A stretch of 64,000 nucleotides of DNA, taken from contig NZ_JAJEJT010000003.1 of assembly GCF_021390645.1 (NCBI RefSeq), positions 558,001 through 622,000 on the forward strand, written 5' to 3'. Under the pieces are notes generated by a model, which worked only from the letters and a program-made list of their open reading frames with translations, had not been told where the DNA came from and ran no database searches. This document shows positions 26,584 to 34,009 of this stretch, piece by piece. The DNA comes from Paraburkholderia flagellata (GTDB taxonomy: Bacteria > Pseudomonadota > Gammaproteobacteria > Burkholderiales > Burkholderiaceae). Position 1 is the first letter of the stretch, and each line of letters opens with the position of its first letter. The position numbers and the translations under genes are program-made.

Positions 26584-26979
26584 ATGCCACGCACCCGCCT
26601 CGCGTTTTATGCTGCGCCGGTGGCAACTTTGCGCCAGGTATCTGCCGTCATGATGTTCGTGCAGGCAGCCGCCGCGTTGGCTGCCGCGCTGCACACTGGC
26701 GCTGCGCATGCACAGCTTCCCGAACCCACGGAGCTCGTGAACCAGCAGCACTGCATGTTTTGCCACACCACCGACGCGCCTTTCCTCGCGCCATCGTTTC
26801 AGCAGATCGCCGGGCGCTACCGCGACAAACCGGACGCGAGCGCGATGCTCGAACAAAAACTCCGCCACGGTGGGAAGGCTCACTGGGGCGATATGGCGAT
26901 GCCCCTGCCGAAGGATCGCGGTGGACCGCTGTCGGCCGAGGACGCGCACACACTTGTTCAGTGGGTGCTCAGCCAGTAG
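26584..26979 (+). CDS. Exported class I cytochrome c
   Basis: 131 residues with a signal peptide ending near GAAHAQ and AAGGAG before the ATG. One haem-binding CMFCH site is followed by PSFQQIAGRYRD and the methionine-containing GDMAMPLPKDRGG, the usual c551/c552 axial ligand region. It ends in a helix (AHTLVQWVLSQ). It is an electron carrier in the periplasm, placed 40 bp after the fnr-like gene, probably for microaerobic respiration. Confidence 0.93.
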   Translation: MPRTRLAFYAAPVATLRQVSAVMMFVQAAAALAAALHTGAAHAQLPEPTELVNQQHCMFCHTTDAPFLAPSFQQIAGRYRDKPDASAMLEQKLRHGGKAHWGDMAMPLPKDRGGPLSAEDAHTLVQWVLSQ

Positions 26980-27007
26980 CTTTACGATTTGCCTCGAGGA
27001 GAAAATC

Positions 27008-27376
27008 ATGCGCGTTACGGTCCATTTCGACAGTTTCGACCGCCTTGACCCATGCGCTTATGCGATTGTCTGGATCGACACGGCGTCAGGCAAATGGTCA
27101 CGCGAAGGCCACGCGGGTTTGGCGATGCCCAGGTGGGGACGATGCGGCCGCTTACCAGACGGAACGAGTCTCATAGCAGGAGAGGACTCGCATGACATCT
27201 GCGCGATCGAAGGCCTCGACCTTGCCGCGAGCGATGGTCCGTTCGAAGGCGAGGACGGTCGCGCGCATTGGCATGCGCGCGACCGTGCTGAGCCGATCGT
27301 CGGACATTGGCGCGTGCAATGCGTCGACGCGAGTGCGGCCGATCCCGAGGAAAGTCTCTTTGCCGACGAAGCCTGA
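27008..27376 (+). CDS. Hypothetical protein in the low-oxygen operon
   Basis: 122 residues, starting 28 bp after the cytochrome gene, with GAGGAG before the ATG. It is acidic (many Asp and Glu), with three cysteines spread through the chain and no signal peptide or membrane helix. Segments such as VDASAADPEESLFADEA end the protein. No family is recognised. The spacing makes it the last gene of the receiver-FNR-cytochrome operon. Confidence 0.7.
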   Translation: MRVTVHFDSFDRLDPCAYAIVWIDTASGKWSREGHAGLAMPRWGRCGRLPDGTSLIAGEDSHDICAIEGLDLAASDGPFEGEDGRAHWHARDRAEPIVGHWRVQCVDASAADPEESLFADEA

Positions 27377-27401
27377 GGGGTGTCGCCCTGCGTCGCGTGG
27401 A

Positions 27402-27740
27402 TCAATGATCGGAGCGCGCTGTACCGCCTCCGGCCCTATTGACTATTGCCGCCGAACACAACTCGCGTTCGGCGACATCGAACGCCGCACGCACGGCGGC
27501 TAGCGGATCTTCGTTCTCGCAATGGGCGATCAGCTTGAATTCGCGCGAAACCGACCGGAGGTCGAGTCGAACGTCGTATGCGGCCTTCCTGCAACCGGTG
27601 CTCAACTGTTCGATGGCGAGATGACAGCCCGACAGCATGCCGCTGAACCGGTCGAGGCGCAGCAACTGCACGCCCGCTTCTGCCTCGAGAGCGGACGAAC
27701 CCGCGAAACCCAGATAAACGATTTGCATCCCGAGTCCCAT
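27402..27740 (-). CDS. HPF/RaiA-like ribosome-associated protein
   Basis: 112 residues from the ATG at 27740, with GGAGGG 8 bp upstream. The part YDVRLDLRSVSREFKLIAHC, followed by EDPLAAVRAAFDVAERELCS, matches the pattern of hibernation-promoting factors, which inactivate ribosomes in stress. The N-terminus is slightly unusual (MQIVYLGFAG). It is the second gene of a small reverse-strand unit after the 79-residue protein at 27799, which is headed by an FNR box at 28122. The HPF call is by motif similarity and moderately sure. Confidence 0.65.
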   Translation of the reverse strand: MGLGMQIVYLGFAGSSALEAEAGVQLLRLDRFSGMLSGCHLAIEQLSTGCRKAAYDVRLDLRSVSREFKLIAHCENEDPLAAVRAAFDVAERELCSAAIVNRAGGGTARSDH

Positions 27741-27798
27741 CGCCGCGCCCTCCGTGTCGCCTTTGCTGGATCTGCTCGCGAATGCTTGTGAGCGGGGA

Positions 27799-28038
27799 CT
27801 AGACATCAAACGCGTGACGGCTCTTGAGATCCACCCACACTGCGCCCTCTCGCAGGCCCTCCAGCACCGCCGCGACCTCGCTCTCGAAGATGCGATGATG
27901 GGCAAACGCATGGTTGAAGTGCTGCTCCGGCGTGCCATGCGCGACGTTGATCAGACAGCAGAAGCCGCCTTGCGGAGCGGGCGAGGTTTCAGCCTGGACG
28001 CGCCACGCGCCCGCGTCGATGGTGCCCTTCAATGCCAT
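27799..28038 (-). CDS. Hypothetical 79-residue protein, FNR-controlled
   Basis: 79 residues from the ATG at 28038, with GGAG 9 bp upstream. It contains APQGGFCCLINVAHGTPEQ and an amphipathic end (SEVAAVLEGLREGAVWVDLK). No family is recognised with certainty; small conserved proteins of this type are found in Burkholderia low-oxygen loci. The FNR box at 28122-28135 lies about 41 bp before its probable start of transcription. Confidence 0.65.
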   Translation of the reverse strand: MALKGTIDAGAWRVQAETSPAPQGGFCCLINVAHGTPEQHFNHAFAHHRIFESEVAAVLEGLREGAVWVDLKSRHAFDV

Positions 28039-28121
28039 GATTTCGATCTCCGTTTCGCGCGAAAGACGCGCAATATCCGCTAACAATCGATTTCAGGATA
28101 AGGCCGGTCTGCGCACAGCAA

Positions 28122-28135
28122 TTGATGCATATCAA
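28122..28135 (-). promoter_or_regulatory. Perfect FNR box
   Basis: TTGATGCATATCAA matches TTGAT-N4-ATCAA completely. On the reverse strand a -10-like TATCCT lies at 28100-28095, putting the box centre about 41 bp upstream of the inferred start of transcription of the gene at 28038. This is the class II FNR arrangement. Confidence 0.75.
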
Positions 28136-28215
28136 TCGAGGCACAGCGGAGATTGAGACGCCTTCGTTGCGCCTGACCTGCCTGCGAGTTGCACGCCGAA
28201 CCACCCGAATGTGCG

Positions 28216-29049
28216 TCAGGCAAGCCTCGACTGCCCGGAGGTCTGCGGCACGAGTAACAGTGGCAGCACAGTCATCTGCGCGACATCGGCTGCGACGCTC
28301 CCGTAGCGCCAGCGTCCGCCCGGTTGGCCAGCCCGCGTGCCACAAACCAGCAGGTCCGCGCGCCACTCCGTGGCGGCCTCGACAATGGCTTGAGCGGTTG
28401 TTTCGCCATCGTGCCGTGCGTTCAGGACCGCCGCGTCGAAGTCTTCGGGATGCTGGGCGGCCACAGGGTCGCACGCAAGGTACGCCACGCGCACCGTCGC
28501 GCCCGGTTCGGCAAGCCGCGCGGCCTCCCGCACGGCGCAGGCCGAAGCCGAACTTCCATCGCTCGCAACGAAAATGCGTAGCGGTGGCGCCGTGCACCGG
28601 CGCGCGTACGGTGCCTGAATCTGGAGCACAGGACAGTGAAGCCCGTCCTCGATCACGACGCGATTGCCCGGCGTGCAAATGGTCAAGTCGGCGCCCCAGC
28701 GTCGAATCGCCAGCGCGAGCGCTTCCGTACATGCCGGATCACCCGCGTGCGGCTCCAGCAGTTCGCGATCCGCCTCGATTCCGCGCGACGCGAGCGCTGC
28801 GCAGGCGGCATCCAGCGTCGCCGCCAGCGTGATCCGGTTGCAGAATCGCCGCGCGGCCTGGTGGTCGGCATCTGCCGTTCGGGCACCACGCGCAAGGCCA
28901 ACGACGTGCACCTGCGCACCAGGCGCCACCCAACCCGCGATACAGTCGAGCAGCGAAGCCACGCGCTCCGCACCATCCAACACGACAAGGATGCGCACAT
29001 ACGGCGCGACATGATGCGCTGCGGCGACTTCGTCGACACGACGTTTCAT
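28216..29049 (-). CDS. Tandem universal stress protein
   Basis: 277 residues with two UspA-like halves: VRILVVLDGAERVASLLDCI at the start, and a second half starting near LRIFVASDGSSASACAVREA. The second half has ADLLVCGTRAGQPGG, near the ATP-loop position, and the closing VLPLLLVPQT. The ATG at 29049 has GGGGAG 8 bp upstream. It follows hsp20 by about 110 bp with no FNR box between, so it is probably cotranscribed with it from the FNR-dependent promoter. Confidence 0.85.
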   Translation of the reverse strand: MKRRVDEVAAAHHVAPYVRILVVLDGAERVASLLDCIAGWVAPGAQVHVVGLARGARTADADHQAARRFCNRITLAATLDAACAALASRGIEADRELLEPHAGDPACTEALALAIRRWGADLTICTPGNRVVIEDGLHCPVLQIQAPYARRCTAPPLRIFVASDGSSASACAVREAARLAEPGATVRVAYLACDPVAAQHPEDFDAAVLNARHDGETTAQAIVEAATEWRADLLVCGTRAGQPGGRWRYGSVAADVAQMTVLPLLLVPQTSGQSRLA

Positions 29050-29161
29050 TGGCCTGCTCCCCGTTCATTCGGAGCGCTGCCCGCGATGCCCGAATGACAC
29101 TAACGAGTCCATGGCGCAGAACCACCGGCTCCGCGCCGCCTCCTGTTTTGCCTTCATGCGT

Positions 29162-29596
29162 TCATTCGATCTGCAGCCGCTTTTGCTCGGCGGCTGCCTT
29201 TTTCGGCAACGTGAGTGAGAGGACGCCGTCCTGGTACTGTGCGCTGGCCGCGCTCTCGTCGATATCGCTCGCCAACGAGAACGTGCGTCCGAATGCGCCG
29301 CTGTAACGCTCCCGGCGAATCACGCGCTCCCCTTCCTTTTGCTCGGTGTTGCGCTCGACCTTTGCGTGAATGGACACGACGTTGCCGTCGATCTTCACGT
29401 CGATGTCCTTCTTGTCCACGCCCGGCATTTCCGCCTTTACCGTGTAGGCATTGCCGCTCTCGCTCACATCGATTTTCATCGACGGGACTTCGTCTTCGTC
29501 GGCTGCGAGCATGCCTCGCAGCGGCCGGAACAAGCCCTGGAACAGGTCGGGCGCCAGCTCCATGGAAAACGGGTCATAACGTGTCAGCTTGCTCAT
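29162..29596 (-). CDS. Hsp20/alpha-crystallin small heat-shock protein
   Basis: 144 residues from the ATG at 29596, with GGAG 8 bp upstream. The alpha-crystallin domain spans about 45-140: MKIDVSESGNAYTVKAEMPG, then DIDVKIDGNVVSIHAKVERN, RYSGAFGRTFSLASDID, and the closing YQDGVLSLTLPKK. It binds unfolded proteins without ATP. The FNR box at 29741 with a reverse -10-like TAGATT (29719-29714) puts it in the low-oxygen regulon. Confidence 0.95.
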   Translation of the reverse strand: MSKLTRYDPFSMELAPDLFQGLFRPLRGMLAADEDEVPSMKIDVSESGNAYTVKAEMPGVDKKDIDVKIDGNVVSIHAKVERNTEQKEGERVIRRERYSGAFGRTFSLASDIDESAASAQYQDGVLSLTLPKKAAAEQKRLQIE

Positions 29597-29740
29597 CGCC
29601 TTCGCTCCTTTCCGCCGTCGCGGCGCACGAACCATCCGGCCGGATCGCGCTGCCACCCGCAGAGGTCACCCCACACACCGTGCGCGCCGCGCCATGCGGC
29701 ACGCGCCGTCTTCAATCTAGACAGGCGAGGCGTTTTCCAA

Positions 29741-29754
29741 TTGATCTACCTCAA
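29741..29754 (-). promoter_or_regulatory. FNR-like box for hsp20
   Basis: TTGATCTACCTCAA matches nine of ten fixed positions of TTGAT-N4-ATCAA. The -10-like TAGATT on the reverse strand sets the inferred transcript start near 29707, about 41 bp from the box centre. Confidence 0.65.
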
Positions 29755-29804
29755 TGTCTCCTTTTTCGGCACTCGTGTGCGCCGTATGCGCTCACGAAAA
29801 AAGA

Positions 29805-29818
29805 CTGATTCAGATCAA
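29805..29818 (+). promoter_or_regulatory. FNR-like box for the universal stress gene at 29899
   Basis: CTGATTCAGATCAA matches nine of ten fixed positions. A -10-like TAGACT at 29840-29845 puts the inferred start of transcription near 29852, about 41 bp downstream of the box centre. Confidence 0.6.
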
Positions 29819-29898
29819 ACTTATAGCGTCCCTCGTCTTTAGACTCGGATTACGCGGTGAGCGTCGAAGCGCACTTCAACCTTTCGCTGGAGATCGCA

Positions 29899-30720
29899 AT
29901 GAGCTGCAAGACCATCATGGTTCACATGGACACGAGTGCTAGCGCCAATGCGCGGCTCTCGCTCGCGCTGAGGCTGGCTCGCGGGTTCGGCGCACATCTG
30001 GAGGGACTGTTCGCGAGGTTCGAACCCAACCCGCGCGAATTCCACGTGATGGGTGGAACAGCCGCCTACTACGACACGCATCGCACGCTGCGCATGGAAC
30101 AGCGCGGCGCGATTGAACGGCTCTTCCGCGCAGAAGTCTCTCGCGCGCAGATCGATGGCGTCTGGGCCGTCTCAGAGGGCGATCCCGTTTCGGCGATCAT
30201 GCAGCGCAGCCGGACAGCGGATCTCGTGATTCTCGGACAAGCCAATCCGGACGACCCGGAGTCCTATATTGCGGATCGATTCCCGGAGAGCGCTCTCCTT
30301 GGGGCGGCGGGGCCGGTGCTGCTGGTGCCATATACGGGCCGATTCGAGTCGTTCGGCAAACGCGTGCTCGTTGCCTGGAACGCAAGCCGCGAAGCCGCCC
30401 GCGCGGTTCACGACGCGTTGCCGTTCATCCTTCGAGCGGTGCACGTGACGATCTTGACGCCTGAGCAGTCGCACGCGTCGTGCGAAGACCTTGCCGCCAT
30501 GCTCGCACGCCACGGTGCCACGTCGATCGACATCACCCTGCTTGCCCCGCACGCGGCCGAATCCACGGGCGATGCGCTGCTGAACCATGCCGCCGACGGC
30601 GCATACGACCTGCTCGTCATGGGTGCATACGGCCACACGCGATTCCAGGAGCTGGTTCTGGGCGGCGCCACGCGAACCATCCTCTCCACGATGACGCTGC
30701 CGGTTCTCATGTCTCATTGA
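29899..30720 (+). CDS. Universal stress protein, two-domain
   Basis: 273 residues from the ATG at 29899, with GGAG 6 bp upstream. The first domain opens CKTIMVHMDTSASANARLSL and the second opens KRVLVAWNASREAARAVHDA. It ends with LLVMGAYGHTRFQELVLGGA, the conserved UspA nucleotide-binding loop G-x2-G-x9-G-like segment, and TMTLPVLMSH. It is divergent from hsp20, each with its own FNR box. Confidence 0.93.
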   Translation: MSCKTIMVHMDTSASANARLSLALRLARGFGAHLEGLFARFEPNPREFHVMGGTAAYYDTHRTLRMEQRGAIERLFRAEVSRAQIDGVWAVSEGDPVSAIMQRSRTADLVILGQANPDDPESYIADRFPESALLGAAGPVLLVPYTGRFESFGKRVLVAWNASREAARAVHDALPFILRAVHVTILTPEQSHASCEDLAAMLARHGATSIDITLLAPHAAESTGDALLNHAADGAYDLLVMGAYGHTRFQELVLGGATRTILSTMTLPVLMSH

Positions 30721-30763
30721 CCGGCCACACGCATTGCGACGGTCGAATGAGGTCGCGCAGGAT

Positions 30764-30790
30764 CCCCGGCGCAGGAGAAAGCCGCCGGGG
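30764..30790. terminator. Hairpin between convergent genes
   Basis: CCCCGGCG (30764-30771) pairs with CGCCGGGG (30783-30790). AAAAA follows on the forward strand, so on the reverse strand the T-run precedes rather than follows the stem. It may act as an imperfect terminator for either gene. Confidence 0.4.
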
Positions 30791-30800
30791 AAAAACGCCC

Positions 30801-31490
30801 TCACATCGGCGTGAACACAACCGGATATCCGAGATGGTCTTCGACCCCCTTGACGCCGGTTACGCGCTCCGCAGAGACCAATATCGCCTTGCGCTCCTCT
30901 TCCGAGTTCACCGTGCCCCAGAGGTGGACGATCCCTTCCTTGACGACGACATTCTCTGCAGCCATCGCCCATCGACGCCCCTCCAGTGCATGAAGCACGT
31001 CTCGCTGGATGCCAGCGTCAGACGCGAGCGCCGCCGCATCGGGCTGTGCCGCGCTCGCCAATGCGCGTATCAGGTTCGCGCGGCTCACGATGCCCACGAG
31101 CTTGCCCTGCTCCAGCACCGGCACGCGCTTGATGTGGTGGCGCTCCAGGAGGTCGGCGATCTCGCTCAGTTCCGCTTGCGGCGTGACGTAAATGACATTG
31201 CTCGTCATGATGTCGCCCACCTTCACGGCATTTTCCTTCAGGTACTCGCTTGCAAGCCTGCGGGTCGAGTGGAGGAATTCACCCAGCCAGCTACGCTGCG
31301 GCTTGCCTGTTCCTGTTTCCACGCGATGCAGCAGATCGCCCTCGCTGAGAATGCCGACAATGGCGCCGGTTTCGTCGACGACCGGCATGCCGCTCACGTG
31401 ATGACTGGTTAGCAGTATCGCGGCCTCGAAGACCGACGCGTCTGGGCGCACGCTTACGACGTGCGTGGTCATGATGTCCAAAGCTTGCAT
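30801..31490 (-). CDS. CBS-pair protein with C-terminal BON domain
   Basis: 229 residues from the ATG at 31490, with GGAGG 6 bp upstream. Two CBS domains (DIMTTHVVSVRPDASVFEAA and DIMTSNVIYVTPQAELSEIA) form a nucleotide-sensing module. The last 65 residues are BON-like (VVVKEGIVHLWGTVNSEEER, VKGVEDHLGYPV). Such CBS-BON proteins are common in stress clusters and may sense adenylates. The FNR box at 31556 controls it. Confidence 0.92.
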   Translation of the reverse strand: MQALDIMTTHVVSVRPDASVFEAAILLTSHHVSGMPVVDETGAIVGILSEGDLLHRVETGTGKPQRSWLGEFLHSTRRLASEYLKENAVKVGDIMTSNVIYVTPQAELSEIADLLERHHIKRVPVLEQGKLVGIVSRANLIRALASAAQPDAAALASDAGIQRDVLHALEGRRWAMAAENVVVKEGIVHLWGTVNSEEERKAILVSAERVTGVKGVEDHLGYPVVFTPM

Positions 31491-31555
31491 GAGTTCCTCC
31501 GTTACCGGCAAACGCCGTACTGGGACTCAATTTAGAGATCGGCTGCGCACGTGCA

Positions 31556-31569
31556 TTGACCTAAATCAA
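31556..31569 (-). promoter_or_regulatory. FNR-like box for the CBS-BON gene
   Basis: TTGACCTAAATCAA matches nine of ten fixed positions. A reverse -10-like TAAATT (31534-31529) sets the inferred start near 31522, about 41 bp from the box centre. Confidence 0.65.
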
Positions 31570-31752
31570 TCATGCGGGCTCACTGCGACAATGAGTGCCA
31601 CCTTGATTGCGTCAATTGATATACCCGCGATCCAATCCGGAGCGGTCCGATTGACGACAAGCAGTCTAGCGGCCTCGTCGATCGTCATGTTCGATGCTGC
31701 GGTGACGACTGACGTCGTCAGGACGTGGCGTGCGAGCGCTGAGGCGCCTTGA
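31566..31752 (-). pseudogene. Vestige of a CBS domain
   Basis: A reverse frame without a proper start reads HVLTTSVVTAASNMTIDEAA and then RLLVVNR, the beginning of a CBS domain, before diverging and stopping at 31566. It looks like the remains of a second CBS gene once upstream of the intact one. Its stop overlaps the FNR box. Confidence 0.35.
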
Positions 31753-31861
31753 TTCCATAACCTGATTCAATTCCGGATTGGCACACCGTCCTTTGCGCAA
31801 AGAGCTGCCTTGAATGGGCTCGTCTTAGCGTTGAGTGTTGAGTGCGCCCAAGCCGACAGTG

Positions 31862-32131
31862 CTATCGAACTTCGAGTGAGCAATAGAGGTCTGGAATGCA
31901 AAGGGCAATCGAGTCATTCAGCGCAGGCTGCGTAGCAAACGAAATCTGCGATGCGTCGAAGCGCGGAAACGGCGTGTATCCCGAAGCATAGGGCGCCCGG
32001 GCGGACTCATCCAGCCCGGAATCGAAATCGGCGTTACCGGTCGCGGCGATACAGCACTGAAATCCGGCGCTGGCCATCGCCGTGAACACGCAGCAGGTTA
32101 GAACGGTTATGGTCCGGCTCGGGTCGCTCAT
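31862..32131 (-). CDS. Small exported hypothetical protein
   Basis: 89 residues from the ATG at 32131, with AAGGAG 8 bp upstream. The first 30 residues form a signal-like segment (TVLTCCVFTAMASAGFQCC), followed by a mature part rich in Ser, Ala and Tyr and containing ARAPYASGYTPFPRFDASQI. Short exported proteins with such a YTPFP-like motif occur in Burkholderia, but no function is known. Confidence 0.55.
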   Translation of the reverse strand: MSDPSRTITVLTCCVFTAMASAGFQCCIAATGNADFDSGLDESARAPYASGYTPFPRFDASQISFATQPALNDSIALCIPDLYCSLEVR

Positions 32132-32454
32132 GTCGCGGCTCCTTAAGCGTGGCACGTCGTTGAGCGCTACCTTCCCTTCGCAAGGCAGCGTGCCCCTTGG
32201 AACAGGTTATGACGAGGAGGCGGACCGCACCAAATAGCCATCAATACGTGATGTTTGCCGGGCGCATCACCGTAGTGCGGCCAAAGCCCCAAGCGCATCA
32301 CGTCGGCCGATCGTCGATGACAAACCATCGGAGCGTGCGCGCCGGTTCGTCAGGCACGGCGATTTGCGTGGGCAGGCTGCTAATCACGCCCCTCACCTGG
32401 GCGACAAACGCGTCACCCTTCACCGACGCAAGCGACACTGTTTTCAGGCCGCAC

Positions 32455-32486
32455 TGATCTTACCCACGAACCGTGGACACCTTGAA
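32455..32486. repeat. Terminal inverted repeat at the orfB end of the IS3 element
   Basis: Matches the complement of 33664-33695 at 29 of 32 positions. The orfB stop codon (32460-32462) lies inside this repeat. Confidence 0.9.
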
Positions 32487-33344
32487 TTTGGCGTTCGTCA
32501 GCATTTCAAAGGGCAGCGGCGCCTCGTAACCGATCGTTGAGTGACGCCGCTGGCGGTTGTAGAACACCTCCATATATTCGAACAGACTGGCTCGTGCCTG
32601 ATCGCGGGTTTTGAAGTCACAATGCATGACCAGCTCTGTTTTCAACGTGTGGAAGAAGCTTTCCATTGGCGCGTTGTCCCAGCAGTTTCCCTTGCGGCTC
32701 ATGCTCTGACGGATCGCGTGCCGGCCGAGCAAGGCACGATATTCGACCGCTGAGTACGTTGTTCCCTGATCGGAATGCACGATACCCGGAGCCGATCCGC
32801 GTTTGCTTATCGCCATCTGGAGAGCATCCATTGCGAGCCGGCAATCGAGTGTCCTGCTCATGGCCCAGCCCACCACAGCACGCGAGTGCAGGTCCAGGAT
32901 CGCGGCCAGATAGAGCCAACCCTCGCGCGTTGCGATGTAGGTGATGTCGCTCAGCCAGCAGGCGTCCGGCCGGTCAGCCAGGAATTTGCGCTTGACCAGA
33001 TCCGGCGAGGCCTTTCTCGTGTTGCGCGAGTCAGTGGTCACGCGATACCGCCTGATGGCTTTCGGCATGATCTGTGCCTGTCGCATCAGTTTGGCTACCG
33101 TATTGAGGCTGCACGCAACTCCCTGCACGAGCAGTTCGGCATGCACGCGCGGGGCACCGTACGTGTGGCGGCTTGCGACATGAATGGACCGGATCTTCGA
33201 GGTCAGCAGCGCCTGCCTTTCGCTGCGCCGACTTGGCACACGGGTGCGGGCGGCATAGTAACCGCTAGCCGAGACGTTCAGTGCCTGACACATGGTCTTC
33301 ACTGGGTAGCTATGCGCATGCGAAGCAATGAACTGATGCTTCAC
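32460..33344 (-). CDS. IS3-family transposase OrfB
   Basis: 294 residues. The HTH_21-like start (VKTMCQALNVSASGYYA) is followed by the integrase core with the DDE triad: D in WLSDITYIATREGWLYL, D in GIVHSDQGTTY, and E in NCWDNAPMESFFHTLK. The end YNRQRRHSTIGYEAPLPFEM is typical. It starts at a GTG overlapping the orfA stop and is in the -1 frame relative to orfA. Confidence 0.97.
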   Translation of the reverse strand: MKHQFIASHAHSYPVKTMCQALNVSASGYYAARTRVPSRRSERQALLTSKIRSIHVASRHTYGAPRVHAELLVQGVACSLNTVAKLMRQAQIMPKAIRRYRVTTDSRNTRKASPDLVKRKFLADRPDACWLSDITYIATREGWLYLAAILDLHSRAVVGWAMSRTLDCRLAMDALQMAISKRGSAPGIVHSDQGTTYSAVEYRALLGRHAIRQSMSRKGNCWDNAPMESFFHTLKTELVMHCDFKTRDQARASLFEYMEVFYNRQRRHSTIGYEAPLPFEMLTNAKFKVSTVRG

Positions 33345-33634
33345 ATCGATCCCCGCGCGAAGTAGATGGCCGCTTTTTTTAAAAGCTCATTCTCCTCCCG
33401 GAGCCGAGCATTCTCACGCTTGAGCTTCGCGACGTCTTCTTCCTGAACTGGTGCACGTTTCGGCACGCCGACGCGCTCCTCTTCTTCGAACTCGAGCCGC
33501 CAGTTGCGCAACTGGTTCACACGGATTCCAAGCTCGCGAGCAATCTGCGCCTTTGGTTTCTCGCCCAGCGCCGCCAGCCGAACCGCTTCCAGCTTGAATT
33601 CCCGTCTATACCGCTTGTATTCCTTGCGTTCCAT
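33341..33634 (-). CDS. IS3-family transposase OrfA
   Basis: 97 residues, with GAGG before the ATG. The helix-turn-helix (KLEAVRLAALGEKPKAQIAR and then ELGIRVNQLRNWR) is followed by a leucine-zipper-like segment (LKRENARLREENELLKKAA). The run AAAAAAAG at 33380-33373 on the reverse strand is the classic IS3 -1 frameshift site, and the -1 frame stays open into orfB, so a fused OrfAB transposase can be made. Confidence 0.95.
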   Translation of the reverse strand: MERKEYKRYRREFKLEAVRLAALGEKPKAQIARELGIRVNQLRNWRLEFEEEERVGVPKRAPVQEEDVAKLKRENARLREENELLKKAAIYFARGSM

Positions 33635-33663
33635 GAGACACCTCGCAGAGCTAGTATGCCCTT

Positions 33664-33695
33664 TTCAAGGTGTCCACCGAACGTGGGTAAGATCA
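33664..33695. repeat. Terminal inverted repeat at the orfA end of the IS3 element
   Basis: Complement of the opposite terminus with three mismatches. The flanking CAC at 33696 repeats the one at 32452. Confidence 0.9.
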
Positions 33696-34009
33696 CACTG
33701 CGCCGCTGTGTTCAAGCGCGAGTGAACGATGGTGAGCCACCAATCCGTGATCGTGTAGCCGGTGTCGCGGGCTTCGATGCACGTCCGATAGTTCGAGGTG
33801 ACAAACTTCCCGGCGTCACCCGAGGCGGCCACCACAGCCCACGCCTTCTCGTAACTCCCGTCAGCCCGTCCCGCAGCATCCCACTCCATCGGCTGCGTTT
33901 GCAGCCCATAGAGACTGGCCACAGCGACGCCTGCAATTGCAACGAATCCAGCGAGATACATGGGATGTCGCTTCGCGGCCTGTTGGCCCGTTTTCAGTAC
34001 AGAAATCAT

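Larger units (their letters stand above)
32455..33695 (-). mobile_element. Intact IS3-family insertion sequence, 1241 bp
   Basis: Terminal repeats of 32 bp (32455-32486 and 33664-33695) match at 29 positions; they begin TGATCTTACCCACG and end GTGGACACCTTGAA, and differ only within the central four bases. A 3-bp direct duplication CAC lies on each side (32452-32454 and 33696-33698). orfA and orfB overlap, with the usual slippery run. Both reading frames are complete, so it may still be active. The specific IS name is not recognised. Confidence 0.93.
32298..34009 (-). pseudogene. Small membrane-protein gene interrupted by an IS3-family insertion
   Basis: The 5' part (34009-33696) encodes a short N-terminus, one membrane helix (MYLAGFVAIAGVAVASLYGL) and an exterior domain up to HSRLNTAAQ. 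The 3' part (32451-32298) continues CGLKTVSLASVKGDAFVAQV and ends ARTLRWFVIDDRPT. Removing the element and one CAC target copy restores a single 155-residue frame without a gap. The start has GGGGGA before the ATG. The family is not recognised. The insertion should inactivate it. Confidence 0.85.
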
